Assembly: GCF_000197735.1 (NCBI RefSeq) | Contig: NC_014550.1 | Location: forward strand, 2,232,001 to 2,296,000 | Direction of reading: 5' to 3' | Origin: Glutamicibacter arilaitensis Re117 | GTDB taxonomy: Bacteria > Actinomycetota > Actinomycetes > Actinomycetales > Micrococcaceae | Length of the DNA: 64,000 nucleotides | Shown here: piece by piece, positions 1-8,218 of the stretch | Layout: each line of letters starts with the position of its first letter | Numbering within the stretch: the first letter of the stretch is position 1 | Notes under the pieces: model-generated | Seen by the model: only the letters and a program-made list of their open reading frames with translations | Told to the model about the DNA's origin: nothing | Database searches by the model: none | Translations under genes and position numbers: made by a program

Positions 1-413
1 GCACGGTCCAGACCCTGTTCTTCATTATCGCAGGTGAGCACGCCGAAACCGATCGGGGTCTTGGTGTCCACACTCACATTGGTTAAGCCATTGGTCGCTG
101 CCAGGCAGACGTAGTCGAAGTGCGGGGTGCCGCCGCGGATGACCACGCCCAGGGCAATGACTGCGTCGTAGCTCTCAGCCAGGGTTGATGCGGCGACCGG
201 CAATTCGAAGGTGCCCGGGACTCGAATCAGGGTGGTGCGTGCTTCCAGCCCTGCGTCCTTGGCGGCGCGCTGGGCGCCGTCGATCAGCCCGTTCATGATC
301 ACGTCATGCCAGCTGGCCGCCACAATGGCCACCTTGAGCTGGGAAAACTTCTCTTGTCCTGCCAGTGCCTTCAGCTGTTCGCTGACGTCGGTAGGTGCGC
401 CGTGCTTGCTCAT
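1..413 (-). CDS. ribH: 6,7-dimethyl-8-ribityllumazine synthase (partial)
   Basis: Catalyses the penultimate step of riboflavin synthesis, joining the RibA-derived pyrimidine to 3,4-dihydroxy-2-butanone 4-phosphate from RibB. The visible N-terminal ~137 residues carry the family signatures [20 protein letters not shown] (about 28-47), a VPGTFELP segment, and [17 protein letters not shown] with the lumazine-synthase His. The C-terminus lies beyond the left edge; the family is usually ~155-160 residues. It is the last visible gene of the rib operon, starting 36 nt after ribBA with an AGGAGC ribosome site just upstream, so it should be co-controlled by the FMN riboswitch at 4236-4370. Identification is secure; only the end is missing. 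Confidence 0.96.
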   Translation of the reverse strand, partial: MSKHGAPTDVSEQLKALAGQEKFSQLKVAIVAASWHDVIMNGLIDGAQRAAKDAGLEARTTLIRVPGTFELPVAASTLAESYDAVIALGVVIRGGTPHFDYVCLAATNGLTNVSVDTKTPIGFGVLTCDNEEQGLDR

Positions 414-449
414 CTTGATGCTCCTTTTATTCTGCTAAGTTCTTGGGTA

Positions 450-1706
450 TTAGGCGCCGTGGTAGGCGTCGGCGCCTGGGTCGTTCTGCTCGTCCTGGGA
501 AACTGGCAAGTCCAGATGGTGCCCGAAGCGCACCTGCTTGGTGCGCAGGTAGGCGGAGTTCTGCTCGCGCGGGGCAATTTGCAGGCCGATCAGCTCTGCC
601 ACGTTGATCCCCGCCTTGGTGAGCTGCTCCTGCTTGTCCGGGTTATTGCTCAGCAACCGGATTTCGCTGATGCCCATGGACTTGAGAATTGCTGCCACGG
701 CGAAGTATTCGCGCGCGTCGGCTGGGAAGCCCAGGTGCAGGTTGGCATCAAGGGTGTCCATGCCTGATTCCTGCAGCGCGTAGGCGCGCAGCTTGTTGGC
801 CAGCCCGATCCCACGGCCTTCGTGCCCGCGGATGTAGATGATGTGCCCGCCTTCTTGGGCGATGGCCGCCATCGAAGCGTGCAGCTGCTCGCCGCAATCG
901 CAGCGGTAGGAACCGAAGATGTCTCCGGTAAGGCACTCCGAATGGATGCGCACCAGATTGCCCGGCTCACTGCCGTCGGGGCCTGCATGGCTGAGCACCA
1001 CGTGCTCGTGGCCTTCTGCGGAGGCTGCACGGGCGGTGAAGTCCCCGAAGGCGGTAGGCAGCTGGATCGCGTCGGTCAGCTCGATCGCATCATTGATCCG
1101 GCGCCAGCGGGCCAGGTCGTCGATGGAGATCAGCGGCAGGTCATGCTCTGCGGCGAAGACCCGCAGGTCATCCAGGCGCATCATTTCACCGTCGTCCTTG
1201 GTGATTTCCCCGATCACGCCCACCGGTTCCAGTCCGGCAGCTTGGCACAGGTCAACGGCCGCTTCGGTATGCCCGCGGCGTTCGAGCACTCCCCCGGGCG
1301 CGGCACGCAGCGGGAAGATGTGGCCGGGGCGGGAGAGCTGAGCGGGCTGCGTCTGCGGGTCAGCCAGCAGGCGGCTGGTCAGCGCGCGGTCGGCAGCCGA
1401 GATGCCGGTGGTGATGCCCTCGGCGGCATCGCAGGTGATGGTGAAGGCGGTGCCTTTGGCATCCTGGTTGATGCCGACCATGGGTGCCAGGCGCAGCGCG
1501 TCAGCGCGTTCGGCGCCCAGCGGTACGCAGATGACTCCCGAGGTGTAGCGGATGGTGAAGGCCATCAGCTGTGCGGTGGCATGCTGGGCGGCGAAGATGA
1601 TGTCGCCTTCGTTCTCCCGGTCTTCGTCATCAACGACGACCACGGCACGACCTGCGACCAGCGCGGCCAGTGCTGTGGGGATGGTGTCCAAGGTTGAAGC
1701 CGCCAT
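450..1706 (-). CDS. ribBA: Bifunctional 3,4-dihydroxy-2-butanone 4-phosphate synthase / GTP cyclohydrolase II
   Basis: A 418-residue fusion that makes both precursors of lumazine: the four-carbon unit from ribulose 5-phosphate (N-terminal half) and the pyrimidine from GTP (C-terminal half). The RibB acidic loop DDEDRENEGD lies at residues 26-35. The RibA zinc cysteines are C258, C269 and C271 in HSEC...YRCDC, followed by RGHEGRGIGL. The start is the ATG whose A overlaps the last base of the riboflavin synthase stop (TAATG), which indicates translational coupling. The reading frame stays open far upstream over the riboflavin synthase gene, but that extension encodes no recognisable domain and is discarded. 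Substrate supply for riboflavin also draws on ribulose 5-phosphate handled by rpe just upstream. Confidence 0.97.
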   Translation of the reverse strand: MAASTLDTIPTALAALVAGRAVVVVDDEDRENEGDIIFAAQHATAQLMAFTIRYTSGVICVPLGAERADALRLAPMVGINQDAKGTAFTITCDAAEGITTGISAADRALTSRLLADPQTQPAQLSRPGHIFPLRAAPGGVLERRGHTEAAVDLCQAAGLEPVGVIGEITKDDGEMMRLDDLRVFAAEHDLPLISIDDLARWRRINDAIELTDAIQLPTAFGDFTARAASAEGHEHVVLSHAGPDGSEPGNLVRIHSECLTGDIFGSYRCDCGEQLHASMAAIAQEGGHIIYIRGHEGRGIGLANKLRAYALQESGMDTLDANLHLGFPADAREYFAVAAILKSMGISEIRLLSNNPDKQEQLTKAGINVAELIGLQIAPREQNSAYLRTKQVRFGHHLDLPVSQDEQNDPGADAYHGA

Positions 1707-2329
1707 TAGCGCTGGCCTCCGAATTCGTTCAGGCGCGCCACGTATTTGGCGAGCACGTCGACCTCTATGTTGACCTTCTCTCCCACGGTGCGGGTGCCCA
1801 TGGTGGTTTCGGCAAGAGTGATCGGGATGATGCCCACCTCTACCCAGTGGTTGCCGGTGCTGGCGGCCGGAGAGACTGCTGTGATGGTCAGCGAGATGCC
1901 ATCGAGCGCAATGGAGCCTTTTTCTGCGGTCAGCGGCGCGTAGGCGTCGTCGATCGAGATGCGGAAGGTGGTCCATTGACCGTGGTCTTCGCGGGCCAGC
2001 ACTTCGCCGACGGTGTCGACATGGCCCTGCACGACGTGTCCGTCGAGCCGGCCTCCGGCCGGGGTGCAGCGTTCGAGGTTGACCTGGTCGCCGGCTTTCA
2101 GCGCACCGATGGTGGTTCGGCGCAGCGTTTCGCCCATGACATCGACGCTGAGGGTTTCCCCGTGCAGCTCGGTGGCGGACAGGCAGACTCCGTTTACGGC
2201 CAGCGAGCCGCCAAGGCCCAGGTTCTCGGTGTGGCCTTCGGCCCGCAGGGTCAGTACTGCCAGGTCCTTGTCGCTGAAAGTTTCGATGCCTTCGATGACG
2301 CCTTGGCCGGTCACAATTCCGGTAAACAT
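1706..2329 (-). CDS. ribE: Riboflavin synthase, alpha chain
   Basis: Dismutates two 6,7-dimethyl-8-ribityllumazine molecules to riboflavin. The 207-residue protein begins with the diagnostic MFTGIVTGQG and shows the family's internal duplication: two lumazine-binding barrels, the first with LAVNGVCLSATEL and the second with IALDGISLTITAVS. VVQGHVDTVGEV is also characteristic. Length matches the family (~200-215). An AAGGAGT ribosome site lies a few bases upstream of the ATG. It sits between ribD and ribBA in the FMN-riboswitch operon and its stop overlaps the ribBA start. The gene is called ribC in some actinobacteria and ribE in others. Confidence 0.96.
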   Translation of the reverse strand: MFTGIVTGQGVIEGIETFSDKDLAVLTLRAEGHTENLGLGGSLAVNGVCLSATELHGETLSVDVMGETLRRTTIGALKAGDQVNLERCTPAGGRLDGHVVQGHVDTVGEVLAREDHGQWTTFRISIDDAYAPLTAEKGSIALDGISLTITAVSPAASTGNHWVEVGIIPITLAETTMGTRTVGEKVNIEVDVLAKYVARLNEFGGQR

Positions 2330-2364
2330 ATTTACTCCTTGAAAAGTTTGCAGTTTGCCGGCGC

Positions 2365-3405
2365 TTATCCGCGGGGCAACGGTTCCAGATGCAGGGCGAT
2401 GTCATCGCCTAGGCGGGTCAGCGATTCGCGGCTGGCCGAATCCAGGCGGAAACGCCTAGCTTCGCTCAGGGTGCTGGTGCTTGGCATATTCACCGACGAG
2501 CTTCCGGCGCCGATCATCAGCGGGGCTTGGTAGCAGTAGATTTCGTCGGCCAGATCAGCGGCGATGAATGCCGAGGCAACGGTGGCGCCGCCTTCAACCA
2601 GCAGGTGCCCGAAGCCTAGTTCATTGGCGCGGACGATGGCTTCGTGCACGTCGCGGGTGAGGATCTGCTCCCAGTCATCGCCCTGCATCAGCGCGAGATC
2701 ATTTGGCAGTTCGCGTTCGCCCATCACCAAGCGGAATGGCTGGCGCTCGTGCAATTCTCCGGTGGGCGTGCGGGCGGTCAAGCGCGGGTCATCGATGACC
2801 GCGGTGTTGGTGCCCACCATGATGGCGTCCACCCGGGAACGCAGTCCGTGGGCGTGGTTGCGCGAAGCTTCGGAGGTGATCCACTTGCTGGTGCCATCCG
2901 GTGCGTTGATCCGCCCGTCCAGGGATTGGGCGATCTTGACGGTGATGAACGGCCTGCCTTCAGCCTTGGCGATGAACCAGCGCTGGTTCAGGTTCCTAGC
3001 CGCGTCCGAGCATTCCAGCTGGGTGGCTTGAATGCCCTGGCTTCGCAGGTAGTCCGCTCCCCCGCTGGCTGCCGTATTATCGGGCACCGCGTAGTGCACC
3101 TGGCCGATGCCGGCTTCGGCGATGGCCCGGGCGCAGGGACCGGTGCGGCCAGTGTGGTTGCACGGTTCGAGGGTGACAACCATCGTCAGTTCGCGTGCTT
3201 TGGCTGGGGACATCTTGCCAAGCCGGCGCAGTGCGTCGACCTCGGCGTGCGGATGCCCGGCCCCTAGGTGGAAGCCTGTGGCGATGATGTTTCCTTCGGC
3301 ATCCAATACGCAGGCACCCACCAGCGGGTTGGCTCCGCGGTATCCGCGTCCGGCGGTTTCCAACGCGGTGCGCAGTGCTGCGTCGAGTTGCTCGGTAGTA
3401 ATCAT
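2365..3405 (-). CDS. ribD: Bifunctional diaminohydroxyphosphoribosylaminopyrimidine deaminase / 5-amino-6-(5-phosphoribosylamino)uracil reductase
   Basis: Carries out the deamination and side-chain reduction that follow GTP cyclohydrolase II. The N-terminal cytidine-deaminase-like domain has the zinc motif H53-A-E plus C82 and C91 in EPCNHTGRTGPC. The C-terminal reductase part contains KIAQSLDGRI, the RSRVDAIMVGTNT segment and LLVEGGATVASAFI, as expected for the NADPH-binding fold. At 346 residues it is close to the usual size for a two-domain RibD. It follows the transporter gene by 11 nt and precedes riboflavin synthase by 35 nt, within the riboswitch operon. Confidence 0.96.
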   Translation of the reverse strand: MITTEQLDAALRTALETAGRGYRGANPLVGACVLDAEGNIIATGFHLGAGHPHAEVDALRRLGKMSPAKARELTMVVTLEPCNHTGRTGPCARAIAEAGIGQVHYAVPDNTAASGGADYLRSQGIQATQLECSDAARNLNQRWFIAKAEGRPFITVKIAQSLDGRINAPDGTSKWITSEASRNHAHGLRSRVDAIMVGTNTAVIDDPRLTARTPTGELHERQPFRLVMGERELPNDLALMQGDDWEQILTRDVHEAIVRANELGFGHLLVEGGATVASAFIAADLADEIYCYQAPLMIGAGSSSVNMPSTSTLSEARRFRLDSASRESLTRLGDDIALHLEPLPRG

Positions 3406-3416
3406 GGCTCTGCCCC

Positions 3417-4121
3417 TTAGCGCTTGCGAGAAATGGTTGGGTCAAGCATTTCGGTTTCAATCTGGGGTTTTGCATCGCGTCTGGACTTGGCCCAGACGAA
3501 GAAGCCGACCAGGGTGAAAGCACCGTAGAAAAGGTACATGAAGGCGCTGGCGTAATAGCCGGCGGAGAACAGCAGCGGTACGCCAACTGCGTCGACCGCT
3601 ACCCAGATCAGCCAGAATTCGACCCAGCCCTTGGCCATGCCGTAGGTGGCCAGCATCGAACCGACGAAGGTCCACGCATCAGCCCAGACAGGTTCATACG
3701 AGCCGAGCATGCGGAAGATCGGGGTGACCGCGATCGTGCCCAGGATCAGCACGGCGATCAGGCCAAGGCGTGCCTTGTTGGAGGCCCATTGCGGGGTGAC
3801 CGCACTGCCGGTGCCATTTTTGGCTTGCTTCCAGCGATACCAGCCGAAGACCGAGACCGCGATGAACATGATCTGGCGTCCGGCTTGGCCCCAGAGGTTG
3901 GCGGTGTAGCCGGTGTCGAAGATGCTGCCGAGGAAAACGGTGAGCAGCAAGAGGTTGCCCACGATGCCGATGGGCCAGGCCCAGACTTTGCGGCGCATGC
4001 CGCCTACGGCGCTGGCCAAGCCGAAGATATTGCCGACGACTTCGCGCACCAGCAGTGCCGAGGAGCCGATCGCAATTTGTGAGTTGAAAGCTTCAATGAG
4101 CCACCGCAGGAAATCCATCAT
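3417..4121 (-). CDS. ribM: PnuC-family transporter, probable riboflavin uptake protein (RibM/PnuX type)
   Basis: A 234-residue integral membrane protein of the PnuC family with about seven hydrophobic segments, for example VWAWPIGIVGNLLLLTVFLG and LGLIAVLILGTIAVTPIF, and the conserved family segment GQAGRQIMFIAVSVFGWYRWK. PnuC proteins move vitamins across the membrane; the actinobacterial branch controlled by FMN riboswitches (RibM/PnuX) is known to transport riboflavin. Its position as first gene behind the riboswitch and ahead of ribD supports riboflavin rather than nicotinamide riboside as substrate, but that specificity is inference from context. The ribosome site AGAAGGG precedes a double ATG; the upstream ATG was chosen, and the second (4118) is equally possible. 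Confidence 0.88.
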   Translation of the reverse strand: MMDFLRWLIEAFNSQIAIGSSALLVREVVGNIFGLASAVGGMRRKVWAWPIGIVGNLLLLTVFLGSIFDTGYTANLWGQAGRQIMFIAVSVFGWYRWKQAKNGTGSAVTPQWASNKARLGLIAVLILGTIAVTPIFRMLGSYEPVWADAWTFVGSMLATYGMAKGWVEFWLIWVAVDAVGVPLLFSAGYYASAFMYLFYGAFTLVGFFVWAKSRRDAKPQIETEMLDPTISRKR

Positions 4122-4123
4122 TC

Positions 4124-4154
4124 CACCCTTCTAGAAGCGGCGGCTCCGGGGGTG
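4124..4154 (-). promoter_or_regulatory. Possible ribosome-site sequestering helix of the rib leader
   Basis: In the rib leader RNA, CACCC (from 4150-4154) is complementary to GGGTG (from 4124-4128), which overlaps the ribM ribosome-binding site. The palindrome CTTCTAGAAG lies between them. Pairing would hide the ribosome site. This is read from complementarity only and not folded computationally. Confidence 0.35.
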
Positions 4155-4187
4155 TGCGTTTGATGGGCCTGTGGCTCTGCTTTAGAA

Positions 4188-4209
4188 GATAGTCCCCTCG
4201 GGGGCTATC
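4188..4209 (-). promoter_or_regulatory. Leader hairpin downstream of the FMN aptamer
   Basis: GATAG-CCCC-CGA-GGGG-A-CTATC forms a compact hairpin of nine pairs with one bulged base, 26 nt past the aptamer's 3' end. No U-tract follows, so a classical intrinsic terminator is unlikely. It could be a U-less terminator, a pause site or part of the riboswitch expression platform. Confidence 0.5.
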
Positions 4210-4235
4210 GGCAGTACCAGAAGGCAAATCAAATT

Positions 4236-4370
4236 CGTGCTTCTCCCATCCAGACTTTAACTGTCGGTACCGGAATTTCACCAGTTCAACCGTTCCCTCA
4301 GCTTGTGGCTTTGGTAGCGGGTCGCGGACTATCACCGCCGGTTCGGACTTACACCGACCCCGGAGCACGT
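4236..4370 (-). promoter_or_regulatory. FMN riboswitch (RFN element)
   Basis: On the minus strand the RNA begins ACGTGCTCCGGGGTCGGTG and ends GTCTGGATGGGAGAAGCACG, so the terminal P1 helix closes with CGTGC/GCACG. Conserved RFN blocks are all present: GTCGGTGTAAGTCCGAACC, GGCGGTGATAGTCCGCGACCC, the variable arm, and TGAAATTCCGGTACCGACAGT. It lies directly upstream of ribM-ribD-ribE-ribBA-ribH and should lower expression of the operon when FMN is abundant. The downstream leader contains both a hairpin without U-tract and a possible ribosome-site helix, so the mode (transcriptional or translational) is not settled. Confidence 0.97.
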
Positions 4371-4414
4371 ATTCGTGTTTACTTCAAGTTCATTCTGGCA
4401 CACTTTGCGCCAGC

Positions 4415-5077
4415 TTAATGTCCGCCGAGTGCAAGATTGCGTAACACATCGATTTCGACCGATGGCTCTTGGGCCGAGTAGACCGCAGAGCCAGCCACGA
4501 ACACGTCAGCGCCGGCTTCCGCCGCACGCAAGATCGTGTCGCGCGAAATGCCGCCGTCGACCTGCAGCGCAATTGGCTTGCCGGAGCCTTCAATTGCGGC
4601 GCGGGCGCGCTTGATCTTGGGCAGCACCAGATCCAAGAACTTCTGGCCGCCGAATCCTGGTTCCACCGTCATCAGCAGAACCATGTCCAGCTCGCCGATC
4701 ATGTCCAGGTACGGCTCGATCGGCGTTGCCGGACGCAGGGCCATGGAAGCCTTGGAGCCGGCGGAGCGCAATTCGCGGGCCAAGCGGATCGGGGCAGCCG
4801 ATGCCTCGGCGTGGAAGGTTACCGAATCCACGCCGAGCTGTGCGTATTCCGGAGCCCAGCGATCGGCGTTCTCAATCATCAGGTGCACGTCGATTGGCAG
4901 CTTGCTGACCTTGTGCAATGCATCGACCACGGGCAAGCCCAAGGTCAGATTGGGAACGAAGTGGTTGTCCATGACGTCCACGTGGACCGCGTCGGCGGTG
5001 TGGATGCGTTCCAGCTCTGCGGCCAGGTTTGCAAAGTCTGCGGACAGGATCGACGGGTTGATCCGCGCGTTAGGCAT
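4415..5077 (-). CDS. rpe: Ribulose-phosphate 3-epimerase
   Basis: Interconverts D-ribulose 5-phosphate and D-xylulose 5-phosphate in the pentose phosphate pathway. The 220-residue TIM barrel has the family landmarks [11 protein letters not shown] near the start, [15 protein letters not shown] (metal-binding Asp), [28 protein letters not shown] and LQVDGGI. Length is typical. A GGAGCA ribosome site precedes the ATG. It follows rsmB by 28 nt and probably is the last gene of the def-fmt-rsmB-rpe unit; the riboswitch-led rib operon begins 45 nt after its stop with no terminator visible between, so read-through into the riboswitch is possible. Confidence 0.96.
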   Translation of the reverse strand: MPNARINPSILSADFANLAAELERIHTADAVHVDVMDNHFVPNLTLGLPVVDALHKVSKLPIDVHLMIENADRWAPEYAQLGVDSVTFHAEASAAPIRLARELRSAGSKASMALRPATPIEPYLDMIGELDMVLLMTVEPGFGGQKFLDLVLPKIKRARAAIEGSGKPIALQVDGGISRDTILRAAEAGADVFVAGSAVYSAQEPSVEIDVLRNLALGGH

Positions 5078-5105
5078 GGGTGCTCCTTGGAATACTCGGA
5101 CTTGG

Positions 5106-6629
5106 CTAAGCTTTTTTGGTCAGGATGGCCATGAACATGGCATCCGTGCCGTGCACATGAGGCCACAGCTGAGCGGTGGTGCCATCGCCCAGATCATGCC
5201 CTGCCGGTGGGGCGTTCTCGTACATCACCGAGGAAACCGCGGCGCTGGTATCCAGCAGGGCCGCGTTTTCGTGGCGCTTCAAGAAGTCTTCCACAACCAG
5301 TCGGGTTTCCGCCTGATGCGGCGAACACGTGACGAACCCGATGACCCCGCCAACGCGGACCGCATTGAATGCGGCATCGAGCAGTTCGCCCTGCAAGCTG
5401 GTCAGCTCGGGGATGTCACGCGGTGCCTTGCGCCAGCGCGATTCGGGGCGGCGGCGCAGCGCACCCAGACCGGAGCAGGGTGCATCGACCATGATGCGGT
5501 CGTAGTCCCCGGCAAAGTCTTCGCCAGCGAAGCTGCGTCCATCTTCGGTGGTGACCATCCAGTAGTCATGCGGCACCGCATCCAGCGAGTTCTCAACCAG
5601 GCGGGCACGGTGCTCGGTAGGCTCATTCGCGGTCAAACGCGCGTCGCGCTGTACCGCGATGGCACCCAGCAAGGCCGCCTTGCCGCCTGGACCGGCGCAC
5701 ATGTCCAGCCAGTAGCGGTCTTCGCCTGCTTCTGGCAGTTCAATATTCGCCAATGCCCGCGCCATGACCTGGCTACCAGCATCCTGCACGCGCACGGTTC
5801 CTTCCTTGACCCCGGGCACGCGGGCAACATCGCCGTGCTTGTAGGTGGCCGAGTCAGACAGCAAGGTTCCAGGCTCAGCACCGGATTCCAGTGCACCGGC
5901 CAGATCGCCGAGGCCGGGCAGGGAAACCAGGTTCACCAGCGGAGCCAAGTTATCGGCTTCCAGCAGGGCTTCAAGTTCACTGGCGTCCCGGCCGTGGGTG
6001 ATCAGCGCGCCGCGCAGGGCACGGACAATCCAGTCCGGATGCGAGTGCTCGATGGACAGGCGTTCTGACTCGGAGCTGGCGGCGCTGCCCAGCTGCTCGG
6101 TCCACTGGTCGGCTTCCTGGCCCGAAACGCGGCGCAGTACCGCATTGATCAGTCCCGAAGGGCCGGCGCCGATCTGTGCACGCGCCAGCGATACGGTCTC
6201 ATCCAAGGCCGCATGCTTGGGCACGCGCATGGCCAGCAGCTGGTGTGCTCCCAGGCGCAGCGCATCGAGGATAGCTGGATCAAGTTCGCTCAAATCCCGG
6301 TCAACGAGGGTGGCCAGGATTGCGTCGTAGAAGCCTTGGCCGCGCAATGCGCCATAGGCCAGCTCGGTAGCGAAGCCGGCGTCGCGGCGATCCAGCTGGT
6401 ACTCGCGGATCATCTTGGGCAGCACCAGGTTGGCGTAGGCGTCCGAGCCGGAGACCTCGCGCAGCGTCCTGAAAGCTACCAGGCGAGCCGGGTCGGCTGC
6501 GCGCTTTCGCTGGCCGGGTGCCGAGGCCGAGTACTTGCGTGGCCCACCCTGGCCGCGGTTGCGGGTGCGGCCCTGCTCGTTGCGGCGTTCGTTCTCACGG
6601 TATCCGTCGCGTGGTTCCTGCCCGCTCAT
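5106..6629 (-). CDS. rsmB: 16S rRNA (cytosine-C5) methyltransferase, RsmB/Sun family
   Basis: A 507-residue SAM-dependent RNA methyltransferase expected to methylate C967 of 16S rRNA. After a ~50-residue basic, low-complexity N-terminal tail rich in Arg, Gly and Asn, a NusB-like RNA-binding domain spans about 50-190. The C-terminal Rossmann domain carries the SAM motif [33 protein letters not shown] (motif IV Cys) and the nucleophile region [12 protein letters not shown] (motif VI Cys). The start ATG overlaps the fmt stop (ATGA), matching the common def-fmt-rsmB order. The long basic tail is typical of actinobacterial members. Confidence 0.93.
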   Translation of the reverse strand: MSGQEPRDGYRENERRNEQGRTRNRGQGGPRKYSASAPGQRKRAADPARLVAFRTLREVSGSDAYANLVLPKMIREYQLDRRDAGFATELAYGALRGQGFYDAILATLVDRDLSELDPAILDALRLGAHQLLAMRVPKHAALDETVSLARAQIGAGPSGLINAVLRRVSGQEADQWTEQLGSAASSESERLSIEHSHPDWIVRALRGALITHGRDASELEALLEADNLAPLVNLVSLPGLGDLAGALESGAEPGTLLSDSATYKHGDVARVPGVKEGTVRVQDAGSQVMARALANIELPEAGEDRYWLDMCAGPGGKAALLGAIAVQRDARLTANEPTEHRARLVENSLDAVPHDYWMVTTEDGRSFAGEDFAGDYDRIMVDAPCSGLGALRRRPESRWRKAPRDIPELTSLQGELLDAAFNAVRVGGVIGFVTCSPHQAETRLVVEDFLKRHENAALLDTSAAVSSVMYENAPPAGHDLGDGTTAQLWPHVHGTDAMFMAILTKKA

Positions 6630-7558
6630 GCGAAGCTCACTTTCGTTCCCTGGGTGAGCACTCCACGTGCCCAGTCGCTGGCGTTCATCATTTTCTTGCC
6701 CGGAGGCTGGATCTGGGTGGGCTCCAAAGCCCAGGTTGCGGTGCCGATCAAGACCTTCGGCTGCTTGCCTGGTTCGATGCGCACTTCACCGGCGTCCAGA
6801 TCGGTGATCTCGCGGCGCTCGCGCAGCGGCCCGAATTTGAAGCGCTTGTCATCAACCTTGACCCATGCGCCAGGGAACGGGGTGGTTCCGTGGGCGCGGC
6901 GGCGAATTTCGGTGGCGGTGCGGGTGAAGTCCAGTTCCGCATCCACGTCGGTGATCTTTGGCGCGTAGGTGTGCGAACCTGCCTGCGCGATGGCTACGGC
7001 TTGACCGGAATCCAAGGCCTGCAGGGTTTGGACCAGCAAGGTGGATCCGGATTCGCTGAGCCGGTCGAGCATGATGCCGGCAGTGTCCAGCTCGCCAATG
7101 CGTTCAGTCACCTGGCCGAAGACCGGGCCGGTATCCAGCCCTGTTTCCAGTTGGAAGGTCACGGCCCCGGTGATGTCATCGCCGTTAATGATCGAGTGCT
7201 GCACCGGTGCGGCACCGCGCCAGTCTGGCAACAGCGAGAAGTGCAAGTTGATCCAGCCGTGGGTTGGCACGCTCAGCGCGGCTTCGGGAACCAGTCCGCC
7301 GTAGGCAACAATCGCTGCAGCGTCGAGGTTCAGCTGCGCCAGCTGCGCGGTGGTTTCGTCGGTGATCTTGGCTGCCTTGATAATCGGCAGGCCGAGTTCT
7401 TCTGCGCGCGCGGCGACCGGCGATGGTGTCAGCACGCGTTTGCGCCCCAAGGGTGCATCAGGGCGGGTGAGTACTGCGGCGATTTCAAAGCCGGCTTCGT
7501 GCAAGTAGTTCAGTGAAGTGACGGCGACCTGTGGCGTGCCGGCAAATAAAATACGCAT
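6626..7558 (-). CDS. fmt: Methionyl-tRNA formyltransferase
   Basis: Formylates initiator Met-tRNA using 10-formyltetrahydrofolate. The 310-residue protein starts with MRILFAGTPQVAV, typical of the family, and contains the catalytic region WINLHFSLLPDWRGAAPVQ (Asn/His) with the downstream catalytic Asp in LETGLDTGPV. The C-terminal OB-like domain follows from about residue 205. It starts 3 nt after def ends and its stop overlaps rsmB, so deformylase and transformylase are co-expressed, as is common in bacteria. Confidence 0.97.
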   Translation of the reverse strand: MRILFAGTPQVAVTSLNYLHEAGFEIAAVLTRPDAPLGRKRVLTPSPVAARAEELGLPIIKAAKITDETTAQLAQLNLDAAAIVAYGGLVPEAALSVPTHGWINLHFSLLPDWRGAAPVQHSIINGDDITGAVTFQLETGLDTGPVFGQVTERIGELDTAGIMLDRLSESGSTLLVQTLQALDSGQAVAIAQAGSHTYAPKITDVDAELDFTRTATEIRRRAHGTTPFPGAWVKVDDKRFKFGPLRERREITDLDAGEVRIEPGKQPKVLIGTATWALEPTQIQPPGKKMMNASDWARGVLTQGTKVSFA

Positions 7559-7561
7559 GAG

Positions 7562-8125
7562 TTAGAGCCCCAATCCTGCGCCAAAGCTGGAGCCCAAAGC
7601 TCCAGAACGTTTCTTTACGGTGGCGATAGCGGTTTGCGAGTAGTCGTTGGCTCGCAGGGTGCGCCACGCAGCTTTCTTTTCTTCTGGTTCCAAGCGATCC
7701 AGGAACAGGATGCCATCCAAGTGGTCCGTTTCGTGCTGGAAGCAGCGGGCGAGCAAGCCGTCCCCTTCAATTTCCACCGGGTTGCCGAACTTGTCGAACC
7801 CCGTGGCTTTGACATGACGGCGACGGCGGACCGGAGCGGCGATGCCCGGAATCGACAGGCAGCCTTCGACCTGGTCTTCCTGATAATCCTCGCTCAGTTC
7901 CAGTACTGGATTCACGATATGTCCGCGCTCTTGACCCGTCTGGTAGGTGAACACGCGCAAGGAAACGCCGACCTGTGGCGCGGCAAGGCCTGCACCAGTG
8001 ACGTTTTCCATCGTCTGATCCATATCTTCGACGAGCTTCTGGAGCTCCGGGCCAAAGTCGGTCACCTCCTGCGCTGGGGTGCGTAGAACGGGGTCTCCGA
8101 TGATCCGAATTCCCAAAATCGCCAT
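7562..8125 (-). CDS. def: Peptide deformylase
   Basis: Removes the N-formyl group from nascent proteins. The three metal-enzyme motifs are intact in this 187-residue protein: GAGLAAPQVGV (motif 1), EGCLSIPG with the metal-ligand Cys (motif 2) and QHETDHLDG, the HExxH-type motif with two His ligands and catalytic Glu (motif 3). First gene of the def-fmt-rsmB-rpe unit. A GGGAAGG element precedes the ATG by about 12 nt, and a good -35/-10 pair lies at 8159-8187. Confidence 0.97.
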   Translation of the reverse strand: MAILGIRIIGDPVLRTPAQEVTDFGPELQKLVEDMDQTMENVTGAGLAAPQVGVSLRVFTYQTGQERGHIVNPVLELSEDYQEDQVEGCLSIPGIAAPVRRRRHVKATGFDKFGNPVEIEGDGLLARCFQHETDHLDGILFLDRLEPEEKKAAWRTLRANDYSQTAIATVKKRSGALGSSFGAGLGL

Positions 8126-8158
8126 AATCCGCTGGTACCTTCCCTGCCGTGGACTTTG

Positions 8159-8187
8159 ATATTAGGTTTCGCAGTGCCGAAAGCTAA
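8159..8187 (-). promoter_or_regulatory. Candidate promoter of the def operon
   Basis: On the minus strand TTAGCT (8182-8187) and TAATAT (8159-8164) are separated by 17 nt, a good vegetative-type arrangement about 35 nt upstream of the def start. Read by eye only. Confidence 0.5.
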
Positions 8188-8218
8188 CCGTTCTAGTCTA
8201 CGCGGTGCGCGTGCGCCT

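Noticed and set aside
822..1697. A 291-codon plus-strand frame opposite ribBA
   Set aside because: Antisense shadow of ribBA with no recognisable domain.
1707..2405. N-terminal extension of ribBA by over 230 codons in the same frame
   Set aside because: The extension is Arg/Pro-rich, overlaps the riboflavin synthase gene in another frame and matches no domain; the TAATG overlap defines the true start.
4093..4368. A 91-codon minus-strand frame over the rib leader
   Set aside because: It coincides with the FMN aptamer and its expression platform; conservation there is of RNA structure, and the peptide resembles nothing.
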